From the NCBI GenBank assembly GCA_020630795.1, contig JAHDIK010000018.1, forward strand, positions 1 to 53,543: a stretch of 53,543 nucleotides of DNA, written 5' to 3'. Origin of the DNA: Colwellia sp. Its GTDB lineage: Bacteria; Pseudomonadota; Gammaproteobacteria; Enterobacterales; Alteromonadaceae. A model generated the notes under the pieces. The model was not told the DNA's origin and ran no database searches. It saw only the letters and a list, made by a program, of their open reading frames with translations. Below are positions 8,984-16,265 of the stretch, in pieces (positions within the stretch are counted from its first letter, which is position 1; every line of letters begins with the position of its first letter). A program made the translations under genes and the position numbers.

Positions 8984-10039
8984 TTATTTTAAACCAAGTA
9001 TTTTTTTATTAAATTCTTCATCAACACCTGAAGCTGCAAAATCATCAAACGCTTTTTCAGTCACTTCAATGATGTGTTTTTGAATAAATGGCGCCCCTTC
9101 TGTTGCCCCTGCAACAGGATGTTTAACACAACATTCCCACTCAAGAACAGCCCATCCAGCAAAGTCATACTTTGCCATACGTGTGAAAATACCACTAAAA
9201 TCTACTTGCCCATCTCCTAACGATCTAAAACGACCAGGTCTGTCAATCCAACCTTGGTATCCACCATAAACACCTGAGCGCCCGCTCATAATAAATTCAG
9301 CGTCTTTCACGTGAAAAGCTTTAATACGATCATGGTAAATATCAATAAACTCTAAATAATCGAGTTGCTGTAAAACAAAGTGACTTGGATCATAAAGAAT
9401 ATTGGCACGCGGATGATTATCAACGGCTTCTAGGAATCGCTCAAATGTAACACCGTCATGTAGATCTTCACCTGGGTGCAGTTCGTAACACACATCACAA
9501 TCAGCTTTATCAAACGCTTCTAGAATTGGTAACCAACGCTTAGCTAACTCTGCGAATGCTGTTTCCACTAGGCCAGCAGGTCTTTGAGGCCAAGGGTAAA
9601 CGGTGTGCCACAATAAAGCCCCAGAGAACGTTGCATGAGACTTCAACCCTAAATTTTTACTTGCTTGAGCAGCGAACATCATTTGTTCTTTAGCCCATTC
9701 AGTGCGAGCCTCTGGGTTTTTGTGAAGATGTTCAGGTGCAAAGCCATCAAAAAGTGGATCGTATGCAGGATGACACGCAACGAGTTGCCCTTGTAAATGC
9801 GTAGAAAGCTCTGTAATTTCTAAGCCATGTTCTGCAACGATAGCCTGAACTTCTTTACAGTAATTAATATCGGTTGCTGCTTTTTCTAAATCAAATAATC
9901 TTCCATCCCAAGACGGTATTTGAATGCCTTTATATCCTATACTTGCAACCCATTCACAAATGTTAGGTAATGTATTAAACGGAGCTTCATCAGAAGCAAA
10001 CTGTGCTAAAAATATTGCAGGACCTTTTAAGGTTTTCAT
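8984..10039 (-). CDS. Sugar phosphate isomerase/epimerase family protein (TIM barrel)
   Basis: The start at 10039 (MKTLKGPAIFLAQ) has AAGAGAG before it and is preferred to the in-frame 10057. The 351-residue cytoplasmic protein has the xylose-isomerase-like TIM-barrel fold. Metal-binding acidic and histidine residues appear in the expected places: CYELHPGED (strand 5), NILYDPSHF, AFHVKDAEF and AVLEWE. Such enzymes act on free sugars, keto-sugars or inosose derivatives, not necessarily phosphates. It lies 41 bases downstream of the oxidoreductase gene in the same operon. The pair is common in sugar and inositol catabolic loci, with one enzyme making and the other rearranging a keto-sugar. Confidence 0.85.
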   Translation of the reverse strand: MKTLKGPAIFLAQFASDEAPFNTLPNICEWVASIGYKGIQIPSWDGRLFDLEKAATDINYCKEVQAIVAEHGLEITELSTHLQGQLVACHPAYDPLFDGFAPEHLHKNPEARTEWAKEQMMFAAQASKNLGLKSHATFSGALLWHTVYPWPQRPAGLVETAFAELAKRWLPILEAFDKADCDVCYELHPGEDLHDGVTFERFLEAVDNHPRANILYDPSHFVLQQLDYLEFIDIYHDRIKAFHVKDAEFIMSGRSGVYGGYQGWIDRPGRFRSLGDGQVDFSGIFTRMAKYDFAGWAVLEWECCVKHPVAGATEGAPFIQKHIIEVTEKAFDDFAASGVDEEFNKKILGLK

Positions 10040-10080
10040 TGTTGACTCTCTTATCAATATTATAATTATGTGGGCTGCTG

Positions 10081-11241
10081 TTATTCAGATAACAAATTGT
10101 TTAAGCTGTACCACTTGGTGTCTTGTTGGCTACTATTTACAAAAGCTTCAACAAGCGCCATACCTCGAACTCCTTCGTCAATAGACGGGAAGTCATAGTC
10201 AGTTTCAGAACTAAAATTACCACTTTCAATATCTTCAATAGCTTTTGCAAAATTCACATATATATTTGCAAAAGCTTCCAAGTAACCTTCAGGATGCCCC
10301 ATAGGAGTTCGCGTGTTATCTCCTGTGCGTGACGAGTGCATTCCACCAGTACGCAATATTTGCATTGGCTTATCTAGATATTTTAATGTGAGGGTATTAG
10401 GTTCTTGTTGATGCCACTCCAAGCCGCCCTTTTCACCGTAAACTCGTATCGTTAAGTTGTTTTCTTCACCGGCAGCTATTTGGCTAGCTTGCAATGTACC
10501 GCGAATGCCGTCTTCCATTTTCAGTAAAACAATACCGTCGTCGTCTAAACGTCTACCCTCAACAAAGGTTGTTAGTTCAGAACAAACGTCCGTTATATCT
10601 TTACCGGTAATATACTCAGCTAAATTGGCTGCATGACTGCCAATGTCGCCCATACAACATGACACACCAGATATTGCAGGATCAGAACGCCACGCCGCTT
10701 GCTTGTTATTTGGATCCTCTGGCTCAGACAACCAACCTTGTAAGTATTCAACTATGACCTTACGAACTTTGCCTATTTCGCCGTTAGACACTAACGTTTG
10801 GGCTTCTTTTACCATTGGGTAGCCCGTATAGGTATGTGTTAAACCATAAAGTAAGCCTGTTTCGTCTACAATTATCTTTAACGCTTTAACTTCTGCCAAG
10901 TTTAATGTTGCTGGCTTATCGGATAACACGTGAAAACCAGCTTCTAACGCTGCTTTGGCCACTGGAAAATGCATATGATTGGGCGTAACGATAGCAACGA
11001 ATTGCATGCGTTCGTCTTTTGGAAGTTGAGCTTCCATTTCCATCATTGTTTGGAAATCTGCATAACAACGCTGTTCAGGTAGTTTTAGCGCTTTACCTGA
11101 ATCAATAGACTTTTCTGCAGTACTTGAAAAAGCACCACAGACTAATTCAATTTGACCGTCGATATTGGCAGCCATTCTGTGTACAGCACCTATAAAAGCA
11201 CCATGTCCACCGCCTACCATTCCCATTCTTATTTTTGTCAT
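10081..11241 (-). CDS. Gfo/Idh/MocA-family NAD(P)-dependent oxidoreductase
   Basis: The ATG at 11241 (MTKIRMGMVGGGHGAF) follows AGAGGCC and is preferred to the in-frame 11271. The 386-residue product has an N-terminal Rossmann fold with GGGHGAF, the family EKP-type motif in the form DKPATLN (about residue 107, the Lys being catalytic), and a GDIGSHAANLAEY helix with the second active-site His. Members oxidise sugars, inositols or sugar acids at a secondary hydroxyl. It is the first gene of the operon that continues with the TIM-barrel isomerase and the MFS transporter. It faces the PAS-AraC regulator gene across a 184-base intergenic region. Confidence 0.88.
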   Translation of the reverse strand: MTKIRMGMVGGGHGAFIGAVHRMAANIDGQIELVCGAFSSTAEKSIDSGKALKLPEQRCYADFQTMMEMEAQLPKDERMQFVAIVTPNHMHFPVAKAALEAGFHVLSDKPATLNLAEVKALKIIVDETGLLYGLTHTYTGYPMVKEAQTLVSNGEIGKVRKVIVEYLQGWLSEPEDPNNKQAAWRSDPAISGVSCCMGDIGSHAANLAEYITGKDITDVCSELTTFVEGRRLDDDGIVLLKMEDGIRGTLQASQIAAGEENNLTIRVYGEKGGLEWHQQEPNTLTLKYLDKPMQILRTGGMHSSRTGDNTRTPMGHPEGYLEAFANIYVNFAKAIEDIESGNFSSETDYDFPSIDEGVRGMALVEAFVNSSQQDTKWYSLNNLLSE

Positions 11242-11334
11242 GCTGGCCTCTAAATTAAATATAATTATCAAAAATCATCTATGATATTCATAGCTTAATT
11301 TATATTAAATTTAATCACTGGAAAGTGTTAAGAT

Positions 11335-11372
11335 AAAATCGGTTTGTTATACGACAAAATCGGCGTTGTTAT
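11335..11372. promoter_or_regulatory. Tandem AraC-type operator half-sites
   Basis: Two direct copies, AAAATCGGtTTGTTAT (11335-11350) and AAAATCGGcgTTGTTAT (11356-11372), start exactly 21 bases apart, two turns of the helix. This is the spacing of tandem half-sites bound by AraC-family dimers. They lie between the sugar operon start at 11241 and the AraC-type gene start at 11426. Confidence 0.65.
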
Positions 11373-11380
11373 TTCGCTTA

Positions 11381-11404
11381 CCGTAAATTACTATGTAATT
11401 ACGG
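11381..11404. repeat. Near-perfect inverted repeat before the AraC-type gene
   Basis: CCGTAAATTAC and GTAATTACGG pair with one bulged A around a 3-base loop, ending 21 bases before the regulator start. It may be a second operator or a hairpin limiting translation of the regulator, which also has no clear Shine-Dalgarno. Confidence 0.5.
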
Positions 11405-11425
11405 TTAAAAATTTGCGCTAAACTG

Positions 11426-12202
11426 ATGACAGAAAAAAACAAAAGCAACCTCCATATTGATCACTTCATCAACACTTTTGGTGTTAAGCAAGTTATTGAA
11501 ATGTTTGATTTAATGACAGATACACTTTTTTGGGTAAAAGATATCAACGGTAAGTTCGTTTACGCCAATCAGTATTTTATTAGCCATTTAGGCGTTAATT
11601 CACTAAATGATGCGATTGGTCATAATGATTTTGACTTTGCAGCACCTCACATAGCAAAGCAATTTACTGTTGATGACCAAAAAGTACTTCAAGGAGAAGA
11701 AGTAATTAATCGTTTAGAAATGAACAGCCTTAAAAATGGCAATGTATCGTGGTTTACAACGTCAAAGAAGCCACTGTTTAATGAATTGGGCGAAGTTATT
11801 GGTACGTATGGAATTTCACGACATTTAGACAAAACATCTGAAGTACTATCGGGGTTTGATGCGGTAAAAGTGCCTGTTCAATATATAAAAAGAAATTATA
11901 TGAACGATATTCCACTTAATAAACTAGCTGAAATATCGCATCTATCTATCAGTGCGTTAGAGCGTCGGTTTAAAAAGCACCTTAAGAAAACACCTAAACA
12001 ATTTGTAAATGAAATACGATTAGAAAATGCGCGGCGGCTACTGGTTGAAACGAAACTCACTATCTCTGACGTAGCGAATGACTCGGGGTTTACCGATCAT
12101 AGTTATTTTAGTAAGCAATTCAAAAAATTGTTTGGGCAACTCCCATCTGAGTTTAGAAGCCAACAATTTACGACCAAAACCGATGTCGGCTACGACGTAT
12201 AA
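11426..12202 (+). CDS. AraC-family regulator with N-terminal PAS domain
   Basis: A 258-residue transcription factor. Residues about 20-130 form a PAS domain (MTDTLFWVKDINGKFVYANQYF, then the SWFTTSKKPLFNELGEVIGTYGISRHL strands). Residues about 155-250 form the two helix-turn-helix motifs of AraC/XylS proteins (LNKLAEISHLSISALERRFKK and ISDVANDSGFTDHSYFSKQFKK). The more usual cupin sugar-binding domain is absent, so the ligand is bound by the PAS fold. It is divergent from the oxidoreductase-isomerase-transporter operon, with a 21-base-spaced direct repeat between them, and is its likely activator. No good ribosome-binding site precedes the ATG. Confidence 0.88.
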   Translation: MTEKNKSNLHIDHFINTFGVKQVIEMFDLMTDTLFWVKDINGKFVYANQYFISHLGVNSLNDAIGHNDFDFAAPHIAKQFTVDDQKVLQGEEVINRLEMNSLKNGNVSWFTTSKKPLFNELGEVIGTYGISRHLDKTSEVLSGFDAVKVPVQYIKRNYMNDIPLNKLAEISHLSISALERRFKKHLKKTPKQFVNEIRLENARRLLVETKLTISDVANDSGFTDHSYFSKQFKKLFGQLPSEFRSQQFTTKTDVGYDV

Positions 12203-12209
12203 AAGCCTG

Positions 12210-13559
12210 TTAACTAAGGTTTTTCAACCAGTACTTTTTATTTCTACGCCAAGTAAATAATACGGCTTTTACTACTTCTTCAGAAAATGCAGCAAGTACA
12301 ACCCAAAACAGTGCTAAATGAAGCTCAAACGCTACATAGTACGCTAGAGGAATACTTATAAACCATAACGCTAGTGTATCAATATACAAGCAATAATTAT
12401 TGTCTCCGCCGGCTCTTAATGAACCTAACGCGACAATCATATTGTAAATTTTAATACTTGCACCAAAAGCAATGATAATAAATATAGAACGTGCCAGCTC
12501 TAGCGTTTCTTGAGGCATACTGGAATATGGAGCAAATATATAGTCTTGAAGTAAAATTAAACAACCACCAATAGCGAGCGTTACAATAGGTGATGTAATT
12601 GAAAATAGCTTGGCGATATCCCACGCTTCATCAAATTTGTTCGCTCCGAGATTTTGACCTACGATGATAGAACAAGCAGACGCAAAACCAAAAAATGTAG
12701 CGATAAACACCCCTTCTATTGGAGTTAATAAGCTTATAACGGAAAGCTCTCTTGTTCCCATATGACTGTATATTAGTTGATACATAAAAGTACCCACCGC
12801 CCACAGTCCAAAACCAAACATCATTGGCCAAACTAACTTAACAAGTTTTACCCACTCCGACTTTATATTTAACTCGAAAAAATCGGTTTTTTGAGGTAGT
12901 ACAAAGTGACGTATATGATAGAGAAAATACAATAATGCGAATAAATGTAAACATCTAGAAATTGTTGTCGCCCAAGCCGCACCGTCAACGCCTAAAGCCT
13001 CAATGCCCAAACCACCGTTAATCAACCAATAGTTTAATACTACATTTAAAATAATCGCAGCAGCGCTAAATGCCATAGGTAAAATAACTTGGTTAGTACT
13101 GCGTAATGCGCTTTCAAATACAACGATAAGGCAAACAAAAATTAGACTTGGCATCGTTATCAGTAAATAACTAGCGCCAATTTCAATAACATCAATATCT
13201 TTAGTCACTAACCCCATAAAGTCGAGAATAAAAACGGCACTTAGCAACGATATAAGTATCATAGTAAACACACCGAGAATGCTCGACATTACAATGGTTT
13301 GTCTAATTTTTTCACTTTTACCTGCGCCGAAATACTGAGCACATAGTACGCCAACAGCCCACGATAACCCCGTTACAATAACCAATACAACAAACTGAAT
13401 GCGGTTACTAATACCAACAGATGCAACAGCACTATCGCCAAGATGGCCGACCATAACAATGTCGACCATACCCAACATAGTCACTAATATATTTTGAACA
13501 GATATCGGCCAAGCGAGTTTAAAACTTGCTTTAAAGATTGACAGTCTATTAGTTTGCAT
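12210..13559 (-). CDS. MATE-family multidrug/metabolite efflux transporter
   Basis: A 449-residue inner-membrane protein with 12 predicted helices. The MATE pattern is visible in both halves: LAWPISVQNILVTMLGMVDIVMVGHLGDSAVASVG near the N terminus and KLVWPMMFGFGLWAVGTFMYQLIYSHMGTRELSV in the second half. MATE pumps export cationic compounds in exchange for Na+ or H+. It converges with the AraC-type gene with only 7 bases between the stops and no visible terminator. No partner gene hints at the substrate. Confidence 0.9.
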   Translation of the reverse strand: MQTNRLSIFKASFKLAWPISVQNILVTMLGMVDIVMVGHLGDSAVASVGISNRIQFVVLVIVTGLSWAVGVLCAQYFGAGKSEKIRQTIVMSSILGVFTMILISLLSAVFILDFMGLVTKDIDVIEIGASYLLITMPSLIFVCLIVVFESALRSTNQVILPMAFSAAAIILNVVLNYWLINGGLGIEALGVDGAAWATTISRCLHLFALLYFLYHIRHFVLPQKTDFFELNIKSEWVKLVKLVWPMMFGFGLWAVGTFMYQLIYSHMGTRELSVISLLTPIEGVFIATFFGFASACSIIVGQNLGANKFDEAWDIAKLFSITSPIVTLAIGGCLILLQDYIFAPYSSMPQETLELARSIFIIIAFGASIKIYNMIVALGSLRAGGDNNYCLYIDTLALWFISIPLAYYVAFELHLALFWVVLAAFSEEVVKAVLFTWRRNKKYWLKNLS

Positions 13560-13711
13560 ACGTTACGCTTAATAGTAAAAATGATAAAAAACAAACAATG
13601 AATAGAATAATAACGTAGATATACGAATATATTTAAACCCTATTCATTACATACGAATGCAAGCCAAAAAGACACAACAAAAATGATGATAAATAAAGAA
13701 AAATATAGAAA

Positions 13712-14347
13712 TTAAAATCTAAACATAAACGACAACGATATATTATGCGTATTAATTGATTTAATTTCCGTTTTTTCTACCTCTAACGTAACAGCTGAAC
13801 TTCGATTAAATCCGTAACCAATACCAGCACTCATAAGTGCAGTAACTCCAGAATCACTTTCTTTTTCAACACTAAGGTTATTATTCTCTAGTATCAATGT
13901 TTGATGATCGGTATCCCATGCTACCGCGCCAACACTCGCTTTCAAAAATACTTTCTCAGAAATAGGATAAGTACCAACTAATCGAATATCACCAGCTAAT
14001 GTACTAAAACTTCCTTTATGCAATGTTTTATAAGTAGTTACACCATTTGCCTGATTTTCTTCTTTAACTTTAAAGTCGGCGTCGCCATATGACGTAACCC
14101 CACCTTCTATTGCAAAATAACGATTAAATTGATAACCAACAAAAGCTCTATAACCAACATTACCTGTAGAGTCTTTATACAATAAGGGACTCACAGTTTC
14201 TGTATCAATAGCTGGTGTAAAATTTATATCGTCATAGCTATTAAATTGTATCGCCAATCCAACGTAATCAAACTGATTAGCGCTAGCAGCAAAAACGTTA
14301 GTTGAACTAAGCCATAGAGAGAAGATGAAAAAATGTAAGCGCTTCAT
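13712..14347 (-). CDS. Outer-membrane beta-barrel protein (OmpA/OmpW-like porin family)
   Basis: The start at 14347 (MKRLHFFIFSLWLSSTNVFA) has AAGGA six bases upstream. The in-frame codon at 14353 is a TTG and is less likely. The 211-residue product has a Sec signal peptide cut after about VFA, alternating hydrophobic strands and a C-terminal phenylalanine (SLSFMFRF), the outer-membrane insertion signal. This is the pattern of small 8-strand barrels (YNKRYFAIEGGVTSYGD-type strands). There is no C-terminal OmpA peptidoglycan domain. It is monocistronic, and its function is not readable. Confidence 0.75.
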   Translation of the reverse strand: MKRLHFFIFSLWLSSTNVFAASANQFDYVGLAIQFNSYDDINFTPAIDTETVSPLLYKDSTGNVGYRAFVGYQFNRYFAIEGGVTSYGDADFKVKEENQANGVTTYKTLHKGSFSTLAGDIRLVGTYPISEKVFLKASVGAVAWDTDHQTLILENNNLSVEKESDSGVTALMSAGIGYGFNRSSAVTLEVEKTEIKSINTHNISLSFMFRF

Positions 14348-14582
14348 TAGCAATCCTTACTAAATAGATATGTACCGTATCCCGTAATCGCAAACTGAGA
14401 CCTTCAGCGGTTGGCCGCGTATTATATAGCGTTTTATTTTATGTTAAAAGCCTGTTAACAAGTTAGTAAACGTTATTATTGGTTCAGTCGTACAATTGCA
14501 TTACACTGCTATAGCTGTGCATACGTAGTTTGATAACATAACAATAAGCACAAATTCAGTAATCATTTAAGAAGAGACATTA

Positions 14583-15503
14583 ATGGCATATAAAGTAGGT
14601 TTAGCTCTTGGCAGCGGAGCCGCGCGTGGTTGGGCTCATATTGGCGTAATAGAAGCACTTGAGTCTTTAGGTATAAAAATTCATGCGGTAGCCGGATGTA
14701 GTATTGGTTCGTACGTAGGTGCAGCATATTGTGCCGGAAATTTGAAACCACTTAAGTCATGGGTACTTAGCTTAAATGAATGGGAAGTTGCAAAGTTGAT
14801 GGGTGTCACTTTTCAAAAAGGTGGGCTAGCATCTGGTGAAAAGGTATTCGCAAAACTAGAAAATGAATTTGCTCCAATGGATATTCAACATTTACCTATC
14901 CCCTTTTCAGCTGTTGCGACTGACATGCGCCGCGGTGACGAAATAATCTTCGATGAAGGTAGTACTGTTGATGCTATACGTGCTTCTTGCTCGATTCCTG
15001 GGTTGTTTCCCCCACATAGATATCAAAATCGTTGGTTATTAGACGGCGCTACAGTAAATCCTGTTCCAGTATCTTTATGTCGACAACTTGATGTAGATAT
15101 TGTGATTGCTGTAAACCTTTGTTCAGATTTTAACCCTTCAGACGCTGAGCTGCATAATAAACAACAAAAGAAAAACGAAGACGCCTTTGATAAGTTTATG
15201 TCTCAACGGTTAGAAAGTTTTAGCCAATGGTGGGATTCTAAATTTCCATCTAACGACATCAAGCCTGAGGAGGAAAAATTAAGCCCTCCGAGCATGTTCA
15301 ACTGTATGTCAAACGCCATAGACATCATGCAAGACAGAGTTACAAGGTCTCGATTAGCTGGCGATCCACCAGACATTATTCTTAACCCAAAACTAGGTCA
15401 CATAAGCACAATGGAGTTCTATAGAGCAGAAGAAGCGATAGAAATAGGACGAGCAAGTGTGATGAGAGTTGCAGAACAAATTAAGTACCAACTCAATTTA
15501 TAA
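14583..15503 (+). CDS. rssA: Patatin-like phospholipase, RssA-like
   Basis: A 306-residue cytoplasmic or membrane-associated lipid acyl hydrolase. The patatin oxyanion hole GSGAARG is at residues 10-16, the nucleophile elbow GCSIGS at about 39-44 and the catalytic Asp in the LLDGATVNP motif (about residue 157), forming the Ser-Asp dyad. The length equals that of E. coli RssA. In other gammaproteobacteria rssA neighbours the response regulator rssB, but here no rssB follows and the next plus-strand gene is an unrelated lipoprotein. AAGAGA precedes the start. The enzyme family is certain, the orthology probable. Confidence 0.85.
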   Translation: MAYKVGLALGSGAARGWAHIGVIEALESLGIKIHAVAGCSIGSYVGAAYCAGNLKPLKSWVLSLNEWEVAKLMGVTFQKGGLASGEKVFAKLENEFAPMDIQHLPIPFSAVATDMRRGDEIIFDEGSTVDAIRASCSIPGLFPPHRYQNRWLLDGATVNPVPVSLCRQLDVDIVIAVNLCSDFNPSDAELHNKQQKKNEDAFDKFMSQRLESFSQWWDSKFPSNDIKPEEEKLSPPSMFNCMSNAIDIMQDRVTRSRLAGDPPDIILNPKLGHISTMEFYRAEEAIEIGRASVMRVAEQIKYQLNL

Positions 15504-15531
15504 CATCATCTTTATTTTCAGACTAAAACGA

Positions 15532-15567
15532 AAAATCCCGTTTAATCTTTCAATTAAACGGGATTTT
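15532..15567. terminator. Bidirectional terminator between rssA and tRNA-Ser
   Basis: A 15-bp perfect stem (AAAATCCCGTTTAAT / ATTAAACGGGATTTT) with a 6-base loop lies 28 bases after the rssA-like stop and 7 bases past the 3' end of the minus-strand tRNA. The A/T ends serve as U-runs in both directions. Confidence 0.85.
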
Positions 15568-15573
15568 AGAATG

Positions 15574-15664
15574 TGGCGGTGAGATAGAGATTTGAACTCT
15601 AGAAGGGCTACAAACCCTTGCCGGTTTTCAAGACCGGTGCTTTCGACCACTCAGCCATCTCACC
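15574..15664 (-). tRNA. tRNA-Ser (anticodon UGA)
   Basis: On the minus strand the 91-base gene starts GGTGAGATGG and ends CTCACCGCCA with the CCA encoded. The acceptor stem GGTGAGA/TCTCACC pairs, the anticodon loop is CTTGAAA with anticodon TGA, and there is the long variable arm of class II tRNAs (AAGGG...CCCTT). It decodes UCA and other UCN serine codons. Confidence 0.96.
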
Positions 15665-15700
15665 TGTGTGTGCAAACGCCGTAACGTTTAAGCGACGCGA

Positions 15701-15729
15701 ATATTAAATACTGCGTTACCTTTTGTAAA
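15701..15729 (-). promoter_or_regulatory. sigma70-type promoter of tRNA-Ser
   Basis: On the minus strand TTTACA (15729-15724) and TAATAT (15706-15701) are separated by exactly 17 bases. They are followed by a GC-rich discriminator (TCGCGTCGC), as in stringently controlled stable-RNA promoters. It lies about 37 bases before the tRNA 5' end. Confidence 0.7.
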
Positions 15730-15854
15730 GTACTTTTTAGGTGAAAAGTAAAAAAAACTGTTACGTGATTAAAAATTGGCTATTCCATGAATAAATATCA
15801 AACATCTTCGGTCTTATGTATAAATAAATACCAATATTCGCTCATTTATTTCAA

Positions 15855-15881
15855 AGACCATTTATAATATTTAAATGGTCT
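15855..15881. repeat. 10-bp-arm inverted repeat upstream of the lipoprotein-protease pair
   Basis: AGACCATTTA (15855-15864) and TAAATGGTCT (15872-15881) are perfect complements around a 7-base centre, 57 bases before the lipoprotein start. There is no U-run, so an operator or leader hairpin is more likely than a terminator. The rest of the 15730-15938 gap shows nothing else that I recognise. Confidence 0.65.
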
Positions 15882-15938
15882 AGTACTTAAGTTTTTACGT
15901 ATTGTATTAAATAAGTTATCGATGTTATAAGGAATATT

Positions 15939-16265
15939 TTGAAATCACTCACTTTTTTATCTACCACTTTATTGATGTTAGCTATGTTAGGTTGCCAACA
16001 TTCAACAGCGCTTCCAGTTGATGACGCTGCGGCTCAACAACCGATCAAAGTTCCTTGTAAGAGCTACACGACGCCACCTATTCAAAATAAAGACAAAATA
16101 AAACACATGTTGTTTAAAGAAGGAAAGTTAAATAACAACATGTCTGAAGAAGAAATTGAACATTATATTAATAGTTACATTAACAAAAAATCTAAACCAC
16201 CTATTCCGTGCAAGAATAAAATGAAAGCTTATCTAGATACACCTATCGAGGTTTATTATGCGTAA
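15939..16265 (+). CDS. Small predicted lipoprotein
   Basis: A 108-residue protein starting at a TTG with AAGGA eight bases upstream; no ATG fits. The signal peptide ends in lipobox MLGC (Cys19). Mature residues include two similar short stretches, VPCKSYTTPPI and PPIPCKNKMKAYL, each with one Cys, which might form a disulfide. I do not recognise a family. Its stop overlaps the start of the M6 metalloprotease gene by 8 bases (ATGCGTAA), so the two are coupled. It could be a chaperone, inhibitor or anchoring partner of that protease. Confidence 0.75.
   Translation: MKSLTFLSTTLLMLAMLGCQHSTALPVDDAAAQQPIKVPCKSYTTPPIQNKDKIKHMLFKEGKLNNNMSEEEIEHYINSYINKKSKPPIPCKNKMKAYLDTPIEVYYA

Noticed and set aside
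14334..14347. TGTAAGCGCTTCAT, resembling the LacI-type operator found at 6920
   Set aside because: It is the first codons of the outer-membrane barrel gene (MKRLH), and the second half-site departs from the consensus in the last three positions. Chance similarity is the simpler explanation.
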